From Streptococcaceae bacterium AF77-01CM03A (lineage in GTDB: Bacteria > Bacillota > Bacilli > Lactobacillales > Streptococcaceae), in the NCBI GenBank assembly GCA_027665725.1, contig JAQDDS010000001.1:434001-498000 (forward strand): 64,000 nt of DNA, read 5' to 3'. The notes under the pieces are model-generated. The model saw only the letters and a list, made by a program, of their open reading frames with translations. It had not been told where the DNA came from and ran no database searches. The position numbers were made by a program, and so were the translations under genes. Of the stretch, positions 11,171 through 22,734 are shown piece by piece. The stretch's first letter is position 1. Each line of letters opens with the position of its first letter.

Positions 11171-13459
11171 ATGAACCCTTTATTAAACGGTATGAATGAT
11201 CGACAGGCTGAAGCGGTCCAAACAACAGAAGGCCCACTGCTAATCATGGCGGGGGCCGGTTCTGGTAAGACACGAGTTTTGACCCATCGTATAGCCTACT
11301 TAATTGATGAAAAGATGGTTAATCCCTGGAATATTTTAGCCATCACCTTTACCAATAAGGCTGCTCGTGAAATGAAAGAACGTGCCTACGGGCTCAATCC
11401 AGCTACACAGGAATGTTTGATAGCGACCTTTCACTCTATGTGCGTTCGTATCTTACGTCGTGATGCGGATCATATTGGTTACAATCGTAACTTTACCATT
11501 ATCGATCCAGGTGAGCAGCGTACACTGATGAAACGAATTCTCAAGCAGTTAAACTTGGATCCTAAAAAGTGGAATGAACGGTCAATTTTAGGGACCATTT
11601 CTAATGCTAAGAATGATCTGATTGACGATGTTGCTTATGCTGCACAAGCAGGAGATTTATATACAAATATTGTCGCTAAGTGTTATGAGGCCTATCAAAA
11701 GGAACTCCGTCAGTCTGAGTCAGTTGACTTTGATGATTTGATTATGCTTACGCTTCGTCTCTTTGATCAAAATCCTGATGTCTTGACTTACTATCAGCAA
11801 AAGTTCCAATATATCCATGTCGATGAGTACCAAGATACCAACCATGCCCAGTACCAACTGGTCAAATTATTAGCTTCTCGCTTTAAAAATATCTGTGTTG
11901 TTGGGGATGCGGACCAGTCTATCTACGGTTGGCGTGGTGCTGATATGCAGAATATCCTCGATTTTGAAAAGGATTATCCTGATGCTAAGGTGGTTTTACT
12001 AGAAGAAAATTACCGTTCAACAAAAACCATTCTACAAGCGGCTAATGACGTTATTAAAAACAATAAAAATCGCCGTCCTAAGAATCTATGGACTCAAAAT
12101 GCGGATGGGGAACAAATTATTTACTACCGAGCTAACGATGAACAAGATGAGGCTGTTTTTGTAGCCAAAACCATCGATGAACTTGGTCGAAGTCAAAACT
12201 TCCTACACAAAGACTTTGCAGTGCTTTACCGTACCAATGCCCAGTCACGTACTATTGAGGAAGCTCTGCTCAAGTCTAATATTCCTTATACCATGGTTGG
12301 TGGGACAAAATTCTACAGCCGAAAAGAAATCCGTGATATCATTGCTTACCTCAATCTCATTGCCAACCTAAGTGATAATATCAGTTTTGAGCGTATCATT
12401 AATGAACCAAAGCGTGGAATTGGCCCAGGTACTGTTGAGAAGATTCGTGATTTTGCTAATTTGCAAGAAATGTCCATGCTAGATGCTTCAGCCAATATCA
12501 TGTTATCAGGAATTAAGGGTAAGGCAGCCCAGTCTATCTGGGATTTTGCCAATATGATCCTGAATTTGAGGGAGCAACTGGACCAATTAACAATTACAGA
12601 GTTGGTTGAGGCTGTCCTTGATAAAACAGGTTATGTCGATATTCTTAATGCTCAGGCAACCTTGGAAAGCAAGGCGAGAGTTGAAAATATCGAAGAGTTC
12701 CTATCTGTTACCAAGAACTTTGATGACAATCCTGAAAGCCAAGAAGAGGAAACTGGATTGGATAAACTCAGTCGTTTCTTGAATGATTTGGCTTTGATTG
12801 CAGATACTGACTCTGGTAGTCAGGAGACGTCAGAAGTAACCTTAATGACCTTACACGCTGCCAAAGGACTTGAATTCCCAGTTGTCTTTATTATCGGTAT
12901 GGAGGAGAATGTCTTTCCTCTTAGTCGTGCCTCTGAAGATCCAGATGAATTAGAAGAAGAACGTCGTTTGGCCTATGTAGGAATCACACGCGCCGAGAAA
13001 ATTCTCTATCTAACCAACGCCAACTCTCGCTTGCTTTTCGGACGTACAAGTTACAATCGTCCGACCCGTTTTATCAACGAGATTAGTTCAGATTTGCTTG
13101 AATACCAAGGTTTAGCTCGTCCAGCTAATACAAGTTTTAAAGCGTCTTATAGTGGCGGAGGAACAGCATTTGGTAAAGGAATGAGTTTGGCTCAGGCGCT
13201 TCAAGAACGAAAGCGGAATGCTGCTCCTACATCGATCCAATCAAGTAGCTTACCATTTGGACAATTTGCATCTAATAGTAAATCGACTTCCAGTGAAACT
13301 AGCTGGTCTATCGGCGATATTGCTCTTCATAAAAAATGGGGTGAAGGAACTGTGCTGGAAGTTTCAGGTAGTGGCTCAACACAGGAATTGAAAATCAATT
13401 TCCCAGAAGTCGGTTTGAAAAAACTTTTGGCTAGTGTAGCACCGATTGAGAAGAAGTAA
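11171..13459 (+). CDS. pcrA: ATP-dependent DNA helicase PcrA (UvrD family)
   Basis: This 762-residue superfamily 1A 3'-5' helicase acts in nucleotide excision repair, in removing RecA, and in rolling-circle replication. All helicase motifs are visible: Walker A AGAGSGKTRVLTHR (about 28-41), Walker B VDEYQDTN, motif III VGDADQSIYGWRGAD, motif V TLHAAKGLEFPVVF, and motif VI AYVGITRAEK. The C-terminal 60 residues (DIALHKKWGEGTVLEVSG) form the Tudor-like RNA polymerase-binding tail known for PcrA. The start ATG follows AGGAAGAG. It is monocistronic with its own terminator. Confidence 0.97.
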   Translation: MNPLLNGMNDRQAEAVQTTEGPLLIMAGAGSGKTRVLTHRIAYLIDEKMVNPWNILAITFTNKAAREMKERAYGLNPATQECLIATFHSMCVRILRRDADHIGYNRNFTIIDPGEQRTLMKRILKQLNLDPKKWNERSILGTISNAKNDLIDDVAYAAQAGDLYTNIVAKCYEAYQKELRQSESVDFDDLIMLTLRLFDQNPDVLTYYQQKFQYIHVDEYQDTNHAQYQLVKLLASRFKNICVVGDADQSIYGWRGADMQNILDFEKDYPDAKVVLLEENYRSTKTILQAANDVIKNNKNRRPKNLWTQNADGEQIIYYRANDEQDEAVFVAKTIDELGRSQNFLHKDFAVLYRTNAQSRTIEEALLKSNIPYTMVGGTKFYSRKEIRDIIAYLNLIANLSDNISFERIINEPKRGIGPGTVEKIRDFANLQEMSMLDASANIMLSGIKGKAAQSIWDFANMILNLREQLDQLTITELVEAVLDKTGYVDILNAQATLESKARVENIEEFLSVTKNFDDNPESQEEETGLDKLSRFLNDLALIADTDSGSQETSEVTLMTLHAAKGLEFPVVFIIGMEENVFPLSRASEDPDELEEERRLAYVGITRAEKILYLTNANSRLLFGRTSYNRPTRFINEISSDLLEYQGLARPANTSFKASYSGGGTAFGKGMSLAQALQERKRNAAPTSIQSSSLPFGQFASNSKSTSSETSWSIGDIALHKKWGEGTVLEVSGSGSTQELKINFPEVGLKKLLASVAPIEKK

Positions 13460-13475
13460 GTTTTCTAAATGAATA

Positions 13476-13510
13476 TGATTCCCTTTTGAAATGGCAAGAG
13501 GGAATTTTTT
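13476..13510 (+). terminator. Terminator of pcrA
   Basis: ATTCCCTTTT and AAGAGGGAAT form a stem around GAAATGGC, followed by six T. Confidence 0.8.
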
Positions 13511-13518
13511 GATGCTCT

Positions 13519-13597
13519 TATCACAAGATTGTGATAGTTTACAAGTTTTTAACAAATAGCTTTTTAAACTTCACTATCTTAAAAAATAGTGTATAAT
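13519..13597 (+). promoter_or_regulatory. SemiSWEET promoter region with two inverted repeats
   Basis: TATAAT sits at 13592-13597. Immediately before it, CACTAT (13572-13577) and ATAGTG (13586-13591) form an inverted repeat that fills the -10/-35 spacer. Further up, TATCACAA (13519-13526) and TTGTGATA (13529-13536) form an 8-bp inverted repeat with a 2-base centre. Both look like operators for dimeric regulators; neither regulator is identified. Confidence 0.5.
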
Positions 13598-13624
13598 TGA
13601 AAATGTCTTTGAAAGGAGAAGAAA

Positions 13625-13885
13625 ATGAGTGAAAAACAAATGAAAACATTAGGTTGGATTGCAACCTTTATGTCTGTTATGATGTATATCTCATATATTC
13701 CACAAATTATGAACAACCTTGCAGGTCAAAAAGGAAACTTTATCCAACCAGCAGTAGCTGCAATTAACTGCAGTCTCTGGGTTTACTACGGTCTCTTTAA
13801 AAAAGAACGTGATATTCCTTTGGCAGCAGCTAATGCACCAGGTATCGTTTTTGGGATTATCACAGCTTTGACAGCTTTATTCTAA
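13625..13885 (+). CDS. SemiSWEET-type (PQ-loop) transporter
   Basis: This 86-residue protein has three membrane segments and the PQ-loop motif YISYIPQIMNNL near residues 23-34, plus the conserved NCSLWVYYGLFK and the late NAPGIVFGI. This is the architecture of bacterial SemiSWEETs, which dimerise into a six-helix sugar facilitator. The substrate is not known from sequence. The start ATG follows AAAGGAG. It is monocistronic, bracketed by terminators, with operator-like repeats in its promoter. Confidence 0.88.
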   Translation: MSEKQMKTLGWIATFMSVMMYISYIPQIMNNLAGQKGNFIQPAVAAINCSLWVYYGLFKKERDIPLAAANAPGIVFGIITALTALF

Positions 13886-13890
13886 AAATA

Positions 13891-13930
13891 AAAAGCAACT
13901 AGCAGAATGTTCTGCTGGTTGCTTTTATTT
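13891..13930. terminator. Bidirectional terminator
   Basis: AAAAGCAAC-T-AGCAGAA pairs with TTCTGCT-G-GTTGCTTTT. A/T runs on both sides serve the convergent SemiSWEET and HAD phosphatase genes. Confidence 0.88.
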
Positions 13931-13932
13931 GT

Positions 13933-14742
13933 TTACAAAATATATTCTTCAATAGCACGTGCAACGCCCTCTTCTTCATTGCTGGTTGTTACGGCATCCG
14001 CGAGAGATTTGACGTGGTCGCTGGCATTTCCCATAGCAATCCCAAGACCAGCAAACTCCAGCATCTCAATGTCGTTATTGGCATCTCCCATGGCCATGAT
14101 TTCAGAAGGTTGAATATTCAAAATATCAGCCAAGCGAGAAAGAGCAGAAGCCTTGGTTGTGCCAAGTGGCATCGCCTCATAGATAACAGGTTGTGAACGA
14201 ACTCCGCTAAAACGTTGACAAAGTTCTTCAGCAAATCGTTGCTCAAAGTCATCTGTCTGTTCTTTTGTACCTAAAAACATGCCTTGGAACATACGATATT
14301 TACCACTAGTAGCTTCCTCTAGTGAAATTTCAGTCAGGTCAGCAAAGACAAGTGTGGCATCATATTGAACGATAGGATTTGGTTTGCCTCCGAGAACGAA
14401 GTAGTGTTCTTCGTCAAAGAGAGTCAACTGGACTTCACTCTTTTCAGCAAGGTCATTCAGGTATTCAATGTCTGATTTGCTAAGTTCCCGCCAGTCAACA
14501 AGGCCCCAGTCACTGGTTTGGTGGGTAGAACATCCATTGTTGACGATGACGTATTCATTATCCGTATCTAAACTGAGTTTCTTGTAGTAGGGGAGGACTC
14601 CGAAGAGAGGACGACCAGTACAGAGGACCAGTTTGACACCTTTTTCGATAGCCTTATGAATGGCATCAATATGAGCCTGAGGAATCTCCTTGGCTTCGTT
14701 GAGTAGAGTTCCATCCATATCTAGGGCAAGTAATTTAATCAT
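13933..14742 (-). CDS. Cof-type HAD-IIB family phosphatase
   Basis: This 269-residue haloacid dehalogenase-like hydrolase has motif I DMDGTLLNEAKE at residues 7-18, motif II CTGRP, and the motif III/IV region MAMGDANNDIEMLEFAGLGIAMGNA. The C2B cap and the final TTSNEEEGVARAIEEYIL are typical of Cof/YidA sugar-phosphate phosphatases. The substrate is probably a sugar phosphate or pyridoxal phosphate, which cannot be told here. It is convergent with the SemiSWEET gene. The ATG follows AGAAAGGG on the minus strand. Confidence 0.92.
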   Translation of the reverse strand: MIKLLALDMDGTLLNEAKEIPQAHIDAIHKAIEKGVKLVLCTGRPLFGVLPYYKKLSLDTDNEYVIVNNGCSTHQTSDWGLVDWRELSKSDIEYLNDLAEKSEVQLTLFDEEHYFVLGGKPNPIVQYDATLVFADLTEISLEEATSGKYRMFQGMFLGTKEQTDDFEQRFAEELCQRFSGVRSQPVIYEAMPLGTTKASALSRLADILNIQPSEIMAMGDANNDIEMLEFAGLGIAMGNASDHVKSLADAVTTSNEEEGVARAIEEYIL

Positions 14743-14920
14743 AGTATTTCCCTTTCTCGTGTTTTGCCTATATTATAGCATATTTTGAGGCAAATAAGGC
14801 TAAAGCTGAGTGAAATGCCATTTCTATTTAGGTTTTTAGTAGATAGATAAAAAAATGATATACTAAATTTGAGATGCATTTAATATTATAGTATAAAGTA
14901 TAAAAAGCAGAGGTCTTATC

Positions 14921-15592
14921 ATGAAAAGAAGAACAGTACAGATTTTACTAGCCTTGTTTCTAATCATTTATAGCAAGACATGGTTTTGGTGGATTTTTAA
15001 TCATTTTGCAGGTAGACTTGTGCCTGCTAGTAGAGAATTTTTTCAAATTCTTGCTTTTTTAGAGTTTAGCGTTACTTTTCTAGCTATTCTTTATTTACTA
15101 GTATTCGAAGGTAGGAAAATTCTTGAGTTGAAGTGGAAATGGAGATATCCAGTTTATTTGCTTCTTGCTTATGGAGTCAATCATCTTTCAGGTATTGTGT
15201 TTTCCTTTTTAACCCCAGCAACGTCCAATCAAATCGCTTTAAATGAATTGACTGAGATGACAGGGCGACAAGAGTTACCTTATCTTTTACTTATTGTTTG
15301 TCTGCTAGGACCAATTACAGAAGAATTGGTATATCGAGGAGTTCTGATGAATACATTTTTGAAAGATTCATCTTGGTATGGAGATGTTTTACTATCAGCC
15401 TGTGTCTTTGGCTATGTGCATGTCAGTTCAGGTTTAACACCACTCGCCTTTTTCACCTATGCAAGTGGAGGAGCAATTGCTGCATTCCTCTACCGAAAAA
15501 CTCACTCTCTCTATTATCCTATTTTGCTCCATATCATGATTAACATTACAGCATTTTGGGATTTATGGTTGCTCTTGTTTCATTCTAGGTAA
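14921..15592 (+). CDS. CPBP family intramembrane glutamic protease
   Basis: This 223-residue protein has about six membrane segments. The ABI/CPBP motif is complete: EELVYR (E134, E135, R139), the histidine in FGYVHV, and the terminal HIMIN. In streptococci and lactobacilli relatives are tied to bacteriocin immunity, peptide-pheromone processing or surface protein handling. No bacteriocin gene is seen beside this copy. The start follows AGAGG. It has its own terminator. Confidence 0.88.
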   Translation: MKRRTVQILLALFLIIYSKTWFWWIFNHFAGRLVPASREFFQILAFLEFSVTFLAILYLLVFEGRKILELKWKWRYPVYLLLAYGVNHLSGIVFSFLTPATSNQIALNELTEMTGRQELPYLLLIVCLLGPITEELVYRGVLMNTFLKDSSWYGDVLLSACVFGYVHVSSGLTPLAFFTYASGGAIAAFLYRKTHSLYYPILLHIMINITAFWDLWLLLFHSR

Positions 15593-15597
15593 ATATT

Positions 15598-15626
15598 AAA
15601 AAGTCGGAGTTTATTCCGACTTTTTT
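15598..15626 (+). terminator. Terminator of the CPBP gene
   Basis: AAAAAGTCGGA and TCCGACTTTTTT form a strong stem around GTTTAT. Confidence 0.9.
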
Positions 15627-15681
15627 GATATGGGACAGGTTAAAATTAGGGCTTTATATCAATCTGTTTTGATTTAAAAAA

Positions 15682-15690
15682 TGATATAAT
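15682..15690 (+). promoter_or_regulatory. rexBA promoter (extended -10)
   Basis: TGA-TATAAT lies 33 bases before the chosen rexB start. Confidence 0.6.
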
Positions 15691-15722
15691 AAAAGGTAAT
15701 GACAAAAACAAATGAGGCAGAG

Positions 15723-18700
15723 ATGAAACTACTTTATACCGATACTCGGACTTCTTTGACAGAAATCCTAACCAAGGAGGCTCAAGGACTAGTTGACCAA
15801 GGCAAACGAGTCTTTTATATCGCCCCTAACTCTCTTTCTTTTGAAAAGGAACGTGCCGTGCTGGAGTGCTTGAGTCAGCAGGCTTCTTTTGCGATAACAG
15901 TCACGCGCTTTGCTCAAATGGCTCGTTATCTGGTTTTAAACGATATACCCGCGAAGTCAAGTCTCGATGATATCGGTCTGGGCATGGCTTTTTATAAATG
16001 TCTGTCTGAGATTGACGCTAAGGATTTACGTGTATACGGTGCTATTAAACAAGATCCGCAATTCATCCAGCAACTGATTGAGATTTATCACGAAATGACA
16101 ACCGCTAAGATGAGTTTTTTGGACTTGTCAAGTCTTTCAGATGCTGATAAACGCTCTGACTTACTATTGATTTTTGAAAATATCACAACTTATCTGAATC
16201 AAGGACAAGTTTCGCAAGGAAGTCCATTATCCTATCTGATTGATGCTATCGAAGAAAACAAGGTTAGCAGTGATTTTAGTAAAATTGCCCTAGTCATTGA
16301 TGGTTTTACTCGTTTTTCAGCAGAAGAGGAACACCTAGTGGATTTGCTCCATCGTAAGGGTGTTGAGATTATTATTGGTGTATATGCAACTAAGAAAGCA
16401 TACACTAGTCCTTTTAGTGAAGGGAATCTCTATCAAGCTAGTGTTGAATTTCTACGTCATTTAGCCTTTAAATATCAGACCAAGGCCGAAGATGCATGTC
16501 AAGAACACGGAAATCTTGATGCCTTTGTTAAAGCGTCAAAACTACTGGAAAGTGCCTATGATTATTCTGAAATCAGCTTAGATGTTAATGATGAAGATAG
16601 ACAAGATTTACAAATCTGGTCTTGTCTAACACAAAAAGAAGAACTAGAGTTAGTTGCTCGTAGTATTCGCCAGAAATTGCACCAAGATTCAGAACTTAGT
16701 TATAAGAATTTTCGAATCCTGCTAGGTGATGTAGAGTCTTATAAACTGTCTTTGCAGACAATCTTTAATCAGTATCAGATTCCATTTTATCTAGGTAAAA
16801 GTGAGTCTATGGCTCATCATCCTTTGACTCAATTTGTAGAATCTGTGGGACGTCTCAAATGGTACTATTTCCGTCAGGAAGATTTGATTAATCTCCTTCG
16901 CACTGGCTTGTATACAGACCTAAACCAAGAGGAAATTGATAGCCTTGAACAATATCTCCGTTATTTAGGAATTGATGGTCTGTCTAACTTTAAACAAGAA
17001 TTTACGAAAAACCATCGTGAAAAATTTGATTTAGTCAAATTAAATGAGCTTCGTATTCGTGTTCTAAGCCCACTAGAAACTCTATTATCCAGTCGTAAAC
17101 AAAAGGCTGAAAATCTTCTTGCTAAATGGAACAACTTTTTGAAGGAAGCTCATGTGACCAAGCAGTTACAGGTCTTAACAGAAACATTGGAAGTATCTGA
17201 ACAAGAAAGACAAGAAGAAGTCTGGAAGGCTTTTTGCCACGTAATGGAGCAATTTGCAACTGTATTTGAAGGTTCTCAGGTCACTTTAGATGATTTCTTG
17301 GCACTTCTTCATTCGGGGATGTCATTGTCAAATTATCGTACAATCCCAGCAACGGTAGATACGGTTCTGGTGCAAAGTTATGATTTGATTGCGCCTTTGA
17401 CAGCTGATTACATCTATGCACTTGGTTTGAGTCAAGATCACTTGCCTAAAATTGCTCAAAACACTAGTTTGTTAAGCGATGAAGAAAGGGAAGTACTGAA
17501 CCAAGCAACCCAAGAAGGTTCTCTATTACTGATTGCAAGTCAAGAAAATCTAAAGAAGAATCGCTATACCATGCTTTCTTTGGTTAATTCTGCCCGTAAA
17601 CAGTTAGTCTTGTCAGCACCAAGTTTACTCAATGAAAGCGAAAGTAAAGAGTCTGTTTATCTGAAAGAATTGCAGGATTTTGGTTTTAGCAAGATTGAAC
17701 AGAGAATTGACCGAAAGAATCTAACAAAGGATGATATTGGTTCTTATCACAGTCTCTTGTCAAGTCTTGTTGCCTATCATCAGCAGGGGGAGACTGATAC
17801 AAGTGACACAGACCTAACCTTTATCAAGGTTTTAGCACGTGTTATGGGGAGAAAATTAGAAGACCAAGGTTTAGAAAATCCAGTCCTACCGACAAGTCCA
17901 AAAAGTAAAACTCTTAATACTGAAACTTTGGAAGCCTTGTATCCGAAAGATCAGGATTTTTATCTATCAACTTCTGGACTAACGGAGTTTTATCGAAATG
18001 AATATAGTTATTATCTACGTTATGTGTTAGGCTTGCAAGAAGAATTGCGTCTGCGTCCTGATGCACGAAGTCATGGGAATTTCTTACATCGTATTTTTGA
18101 ACGAGCAATGAAACTACCTGCTGATACATCTTTTGATCGTCGCTTAGAACAAGCAATTTCTGAAACTAGTCAGGAACGAGAGTTTCAAGCTATTTATCAA
18201 GAAAGTATAGAAGCTCAATTCACCAAGGAAGTTCTTTTGGATGTAGCTCGAGCTACAGGACATATTCTGCGTCACAATTCTGAGATTGAAACGATTCAAG
18301 AAGAGGCAGTCTTTGGTGGCAAGGAACAAGCCTTTGTTCAGTTAGATAACGGCAGAAATGTCTATGTCCGTGGTAAAGTGGACCGTATCGATCGCTTAAA
18401 GACCAGTGAAGCTATTGGTGTTGTAGATTACAAATCTTCTGCGACTCAGTTTAACTTCCCTCTCTTTTATAACGGTCTCAATTCGCAATTACCAACCTAT
18501 CTGGCTGCTCTTAAAAAAGAAGGAAATAGAGATTTCTTTGGAGCTATGTATTTAGAGATGGCTGAGCCGGTTCAGTCCTTACAAAAGGTTAAAACTCTAT
18601 CAAAGGCCTTAGTAGAAACGAATAATAGTATGAAATACCAAGGACTATTTCTTGAAAAAGAGATAAAGAATCTTGGTGAACTATATAATAAAAACAAGAC

Positions 18701-18998
18701 CTATCAGTTGTCTGATGAGGAATTCCAGTTATTGCTGGACTACAATGCCCTTATCTACAAAAAGGCGGCAGATAAGATTTTATCTGGTAAATTTGTTATC
18801 AATCCTTACACAGAAGATGGCAGAAGTATTGCGCCATATGTTCAACAATATCAAGCTATTACAGGATTTGAAGCCAATTACCATCTAGGTCAAGCTCGCT
18901 TCTTAGATAAGATTAAGTCGGACGATGGTAAATTATTAAAAGGCGAGAAAATCAAGCATGCTTGGATGAATAAAATTAGAGAGGAGTTGGAACGATGA
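15723..18998 (+). CDS. rexB: ATP-dependent nuclease subunit B (RexB/AddB type)
   Basis: This 1091-residue subunit of the RexAB helicase-nuclease processes double-strand ends to Chi for recombination. The N-terminal part is a degenerate helicase ([17 protein letters not shown]), and the C-terminal RecB-type nuclease shows GKVDRID, VVDYKSS and QLPTYLAAL. The start was set at ATG 15723 ([11 protein letters not shown]), the family N-terminus, preceded by GAGG; the ATG at 15699 has no properly spaced ribosome site. The last 400 residues contain no cysteine, so the Fe-S cluster of AddB proteins cannot form here. It overlaps rexA by four bases (ATGA). Confidence 0.96.
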   Translation: MKLLYTDTRTSLTEILTKEAQGLVDQGKRVFYIAPNSLSFEKERAVLECLSQQASFAITVTRFAQMARYLVLNDIPAKSSLDDIGLGMAFYKCLSEIDAKDLRVYGAIKQDPQFIQQLIEIYHEMTTAKMSFLDLSSLSDADKRSDLLLIFENITTYLNQGQVSQGSPLSYLIDAIEENKVSSDFSKIALVIDGFTRFSAEEEHLVDLLHRKGVEIIIGVYATKKAYTSPFSEGNLYQASVEFLRHLAFKYQTKAEDACQEHGNLDAFVKASKLLESAYDYSEISLDVNDEDRQDLQIWSCLTQKEELELVARSIRQKLHQDSELSYKNFRILLGDVESYKLSLQTIFNQYQIPFYLGKSESMAHHPLTQFVESVGRLKWYYFRQEDLINLLRTGLYTDLNQEEIDSLEQYLRYLGIDGLSNFKQEFTKNHREKFDLVKLNELRIRVLSPLETLLSSRKQKAENLLAKWNNFLKEAHVTKQLQVLTETLEVSEQERQEEVWKAFCHVMEQFATVFEGSQVTLDDFLALLHSGMSLSNYRTIPATVDTVLVQSYDLIAPLTADYIYALGLSQDHLPKIAQNTSLLSDEEREVLNQATQEGSLLLIASQENLKKNRYTMLSLVNSARKQLVLSAPSLLNESESKESVYLKELQDFGFSKIEQRIDRKNLTKDDIGSYHSLLSSLVAYHQQGETDTSDTDLTFIKVLARVMGRKLEDQGLENPVLPTSPKSKTLNTETLEALYPKDQDFYLSTSGLTEFYRNEYSYYLRYVLGLQEELRLRPDARSHGNFLHRIFERAMKLPADTSFDRRLEQAISETSQEREFQAIYQESIEAQFTKEVLLDVARATGHILRHNSEIETIQEEAVFGGKEQAFVQLDNGRNVYVRGKVDRIDRLKTSEAIGVVDYKSSATQFNFPLFYNGLNSQLPTYLAALKKEGNRDFFGAMYLEMAEPVQSLQKVKTLSKALVETNNSMKYQGLFLEKEIKNLGELYNKNKTYQLSDEEFQLLLDYNALIYKKAADKILSGKFVINPYTEDGRSIAPYVQQYQAITGFEANYHLGQARFLDKIKSDDGKLLKGEKIKHAWMNKIREELER

Positions 18999-21900
18999 AA
19001 TTTTTATCCCAAGAAGAGATTGAAGAGTTGCAAGTAGCAGAAGCTAAATCTGACAAGAAACCAAAGAAAACTGCTGAGCAAATTCAAGCGATCTATAGTT
19101 CTGGTCAAAATATTCTAGTGTCGGCCTCTGCTGGTTCGGGGAAAACCTTCGTCATGGCTGAACGCATTCTCGACCAGTTAGCGCGTGGTGTAGAAATTCG
19201 CCAACTCTTTATCTCAACCTTTACGGTTAAGGCTGCAACTGAGTTAAAAGAACGCTTGGAAAAGAAAATCAGTCAACAAATCCAAGAAACGCAAGATGTG
19301 GAACTGAAAAAACACCTCGGCAGACAATTAGCTGATTTACCCAACGCTGCTATTGGAACCATGGACTCTTTTACCCAGAAATTCCTGACCAAGCATGGCT
19401 ATCTCCTTGACCTGTCTCCAAATTTTCGTATTCTTCAGAATGAAAGTGAGCAGCTTCTCTTAAAAAATGAGGTTTTTCGACAAGTTTTTGAACATCACTA
19501 CCAAGGCAAGGATAAAGATAATTTTAGTCGATTGGTCAAGAACTTTGCAGGTAGAAGCAAAGACGCGCGTGGACTGCGTAAACAGGCCTATATGATTTAT
19601 GACTTTTTGCAATCTACCAGCAATCCTCAGGCTTGGCTAGAAAATTCCTTTCTAAAGGGATTTGAAGAGGCTGATTTTACGATTGCTAAAGAAAACCTTG
19701 CAGAGGATATAAAAGAAAGACTCTGGGATTTAGAAAGCTTTTTCCGTTACCATTTGGATAATGATGCAAAGGAATTTGGTAAAGTAGCTTATTTAGAATC
19801 TATCCAACAAGTTCTTGATGAAATCAGCTCTTTAACTCATGAATCTACTTTTGAACAATACCAAGAAGTTTTAGAGCGAGTTGTAAATATTTCTAAAGCT
19901 AAGAATGGTAAAGCTCTCACAAATGCCAGTCGCAAGGCAGAACTGCAAGATTTGAAAGAAGCATACAACCAAGATAGAAAAGCAAAGTTTGAAAAGCTGA
20001 TTGCACTCAATGATCAAATCACTTTATTGAAATTCCAAGAAGATTATCATCAAGAGTCTTGGGACTTGGCTAAGACTTTCCAAGTTTTCATGAGTGATTT
20101 TGTTGATGCTTATCGACAACGTAAACGTGAAGAAAATGCCTTTGAATTTGCGGATATTAGCCACTATACCATTGAGATATTGGAAAACTTCCCTCAAGTT
20201 AGACAAGAATATCAGGAACGCTTTCACGAAGTCATGGTCGATGAATATCAAGATACCAACCATATCCAGGAGAGGATGTTGGAACTCCTCTCTAATGGCC
20301 ATAACCGTTTTATGGTTGGAGATATTAAGCAGTCTATTTATCGTTTCAGACAGGCAGATCCTCAAATCTTCAATGAAAAATTCCATAGATTTGCTCAAAA
20401 TGACAAAGAAGGTCAGTTAATTCTACTTAAGGAAAACTTCCGAAGCAGTTCAGAGGTTCTTGATGCTACGAATGATGTCTTTAAACATCTCATGGACGAG
20501 GAAGTAGGAGACGTATCTTATGACGGTATGCATCAGCTTGTTTTTGGGAATACTGATATTCAACCAAATCCAGAAAACACAGCAGAGGTACTCTTGTATG
20601 ATAAGAATGATGATAGTGACTCTGATGATGAGGAGGAACTTGCAACTAACAAACTGACTGGTGAAATGCGAATGGTGCTAAAGGAGATAATTCACCTTCA
20701 TAATGATAAGGGTGTACCTTTCAAGGACATGGCTCTCTTAACTGCCAGCAGAAGTCGCAATGACCAGGTTCTACTTGCCTTGTCTGAGTATGGTATTCCA
20801 GTCAAGACAGACGGCGCCCAATCAAACTATTTGCAATCCCTAGAAGTCCAGGTTATGTTGGATACTCTTCGTGTCATTCACAACCCTCTTCAAGATTTCG
20901 CTTTAGTTGCTCTAATGAAATCTCCGATGTTTAGCTTTGATGAGGATGAATTGGCTCGTCTCGCTCTCCAAAAATCTGAGGATAAAGTTCAAGAGAACTT
21001 TTATGAGAAACTAGTCAATGCTCAAGCGAAAACTAGTCTTCATAAGGATTTAATTAAGTCTGAAATCCAAAAAAAATTAGAATTTTTCATGGAAACAGTC
21101 CATTTATGGCGCTTGTATTCCAAAACACATTCTCTTTATGACCTCATTTGGAAAATCTATAGCGACCGCTTTTACTATGACTATGTCGGTGCCTTGCCAA
21201 ATGGACAGGCCAGACAGGCAAATCTCTACGCCCTTGCTCTAAGAGCAGATCAGTTTGAAAAGAGTAATTACAAGGGATTATCCCGTTTTATTCGAATGAT
21301 TGACCAAGTCTTGGAAGCCCAGCATGATCTTGCCAATGTTGCTGTAGCACCACCTAAGGATGCGGTAGAACTTATGAGTATTCACAAGAGTAAAGGGCTT
21401 GAATTTCCTTATGTCTTTATCCTCAATATTGATCAAAAATTCAACAAGAAGGATACTATGTCTGAGGTTATCCTCAGTCGCACAAATGGAATTGGGTTAA
21501 ATTATGTAGCTAGAATCGCTACAAATGCAAAAGAGGAATATGTTCCATCTACCATTAAATTATCTATCCCTAGCTTGACTTACACTCAAAATGAGGAAGA
21601 GCTCCAATTAGCAAGCTATTCTGAGTTGATGCGTTTACTTTATGTAGCCATGACGCGTGCTGAGAAAAAACTCTATCTAGTTGGAAAAGGTTCTCGTGAA
21701 AAGTTAGAATCTAAAGAATATCCGACAAATGGGAAAGGTCTTTTGACCCGAGAAACGAGACTAGATGCTAGTAATTTCCAGTACTGGATTTGGGCCATCT
21801 ATCAAGCGTTTTCTAAAGAGGACTTACACTTTAGTGTTCGTTTCGAGGGTGAAGAAGACCTAACCAAAGAAGCTATCGGAGAATTGGAAACTAAAAGTCA

Positions 21901-22645
21901 ACTTCAAGATCTATCCCAAGCAGACAACCGTCAGTCAGAAACTATCAAAGATGCGTTGGAAATGTTAAAAGAAGTGGAAGTCTATAACCAAATCCACCGT
22001 GCAACAATCAATCTCCCAAGTGTTCAGACCCCAAGCCAGATTAAGAAGTTTTATGAACCAGTAATGGATATGGAAGGTGTAGTAGTAGCTGGTCAAAGTA
22101 AACCAAAAGAGACTACTGTTCAGTTTGAACTTCCAGACTTATCCAAGACAGAAAAAGTCACTGGAGCTGAAATTGGTAGTGCTACGCATGAACTCATGCA
22201 GCGAATCAATCTCGATAAAGAACCTACTTTGGAAACCTTGACAGAAGCATTGGAGCAAGTTCAGGCAACTTCAGCTGTTAAAGATAAAGTTAATCTAGAA
22301 AAAATCTTGTCCTTCTTTGATACAGCTCTCGGTCAAGAAATTCTTGCAAATCAAGATAAACTTTATCGAGAACAACCCTTCTCTATGTTAAAAAGAGATA
22401 CTAAGAGTCAGGAAGACTTTGTCGTCCGTGGAATTTTAGATGGTTATCTCCTCTATGAGGATAAAATTGTTCTCTTTGACTACAAGACAGATCATTATGA
22501 ATATCCAAGTCAACTGATTGAACGTTATAGGGGTCAATTATCTCTATATGCAGAAGCCTTGTCTCGTTCTTACCAAATAGACAAGGTTGAAAAATATCTG
22601 ATTTTGCTTGGCAAAGATATGGTTGAAGTGGTCGAGGTGAACTAA
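18995..22645 (+). CDS. rexA: ATP-dependent helicase/nuclease subunit A (RexA/AddA type)
   Basis: This 1216-residue helicase-nuclease subunit has Walker [15 protein letters not shown] near residues 43-56, Walker [38 protein letters not shown] and YVAMTRAEK. The C-terminal nuclease domain carries [15 protein letters not shown] and [11 protein letters not shown]. The protein has the motor and one nuclease; RexB supplies the second. The ATGA overlap with rexB indicates coupled translation and balanced stoichiometry. The acidic stretch [10 protein letters not shown] near residue 540 is an unremarkable loop. Confidence 0.97.
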   Translation: MKFLSQEEIEELQVAEAKSDKKPKKTAEQIQAIYSSGQNILVSASAGSGKTFVMAERILDQLARGVEIRQLFISTFTVKAATELKERLEKKISQQIQETQDVELKKHLGRQLADLPNAAIGTMDSFTQKFLTKHGYLLDLSPNFRILQNESEQLLLKNEVFRQVFEHHYQGKDKDNFSRLVKNFAGRSKDARGLRKQAYMIYDFLQSTSNPQAWLENSFLKGFEEADFTIAKENLAEDIKERLWDLESFFRYHLDNDAKEFGKVAYLESIQQVLDEISSLTHESTFEQYQEVLERVVNISKAKNGKALTNASRKAELQDLKEAYNQDRKAKFEKLIALNDQITLLKFQEDYHQESWDLAKTFQVFMSDFVDAYRQRKREENAFEFADISHYTIEILENFPQVRQEYQERFHEVMVDEYQDTNHIQERMLELLSNGHNRFMVGDIKQSIYRFRQADPQIFNEKFHRFAQNDKEGQLILLKENFRSSSEVLDATNDVFKHLMDEEVGDVSYDGMHQLVFGNTDIQPNPENTAEVLLYDKNDDSDSDDEEELATNKLTGEMRMVLKEIIHLHNDKGVPFKDMALLTASRSRNDQVLLALSEYGIPVKTDGAQSNYLQSLEVQVMLDTLRVIHNPLQDFALVALMKSPMFSFDEDELARLALQKSEDKVQENFYEKLVNAQAKTSLHKDLIKSEIQKKLEFFMETVHLWRLYSKTHSLYDLIWKIYSDRFYYDYVGALPNGQARQANLYALALRADQFEKSNYKGLSRFIRMIDQVLEAQHDLANVAVAPPKDAVELMSIHKSKGLEFPYVFILNIDQKFNKKDTMSEVILSRTNGIGLNYVARIATNAKEEYVPSTIKLSIPSLTYTQNEEELQLASYSELMRLLYVAMTRAEKKLYLVGKGSREKLESKEYPTNGKGLLTRETRLDASNFQYWIWAIYQAFSKEDLHFSVRFEGEEDLTKEAIGELETKSQLQDLSQADNRQSETIKDALEMLKEVEVYNQIHRATINLPSVQTPSQIKKFYEPVMDMEGVVVAGQSKPKETTVQFELPDLSKTEKVTGAEIGSATHELMQRINLDKEPTLETLTEALEQVQATSAVKDKVNLEKILSFFDTALGQEILANQDKLYREQPFSMLKRDTKSQEDFVVRGILDGYLLYEDKIVLFDYKTDHYEYPSQLIERYRGQLSLYAEALSRSYQIDKVEKYLILLGKDMVEVVEVN

Positions 22646-22651
22646 TCTTGT

Positions 22652-22688
22652 AAAAACTATTGCCTTTTGGGCAGTAGTTTTTATTTAT
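22652..22688 (+). terminator. Terminator of rexBA
   Basis: ACTATTGCC and GGCAGTAGT form a stem with one wobble pair, flanked by A and T runs. Confidence 0.8.
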
Positions 22689-22734
22689 TTTCAGTTATGG
22701 TATACTAGTTTCAGAAAAGGATGTAAAAGAATTT

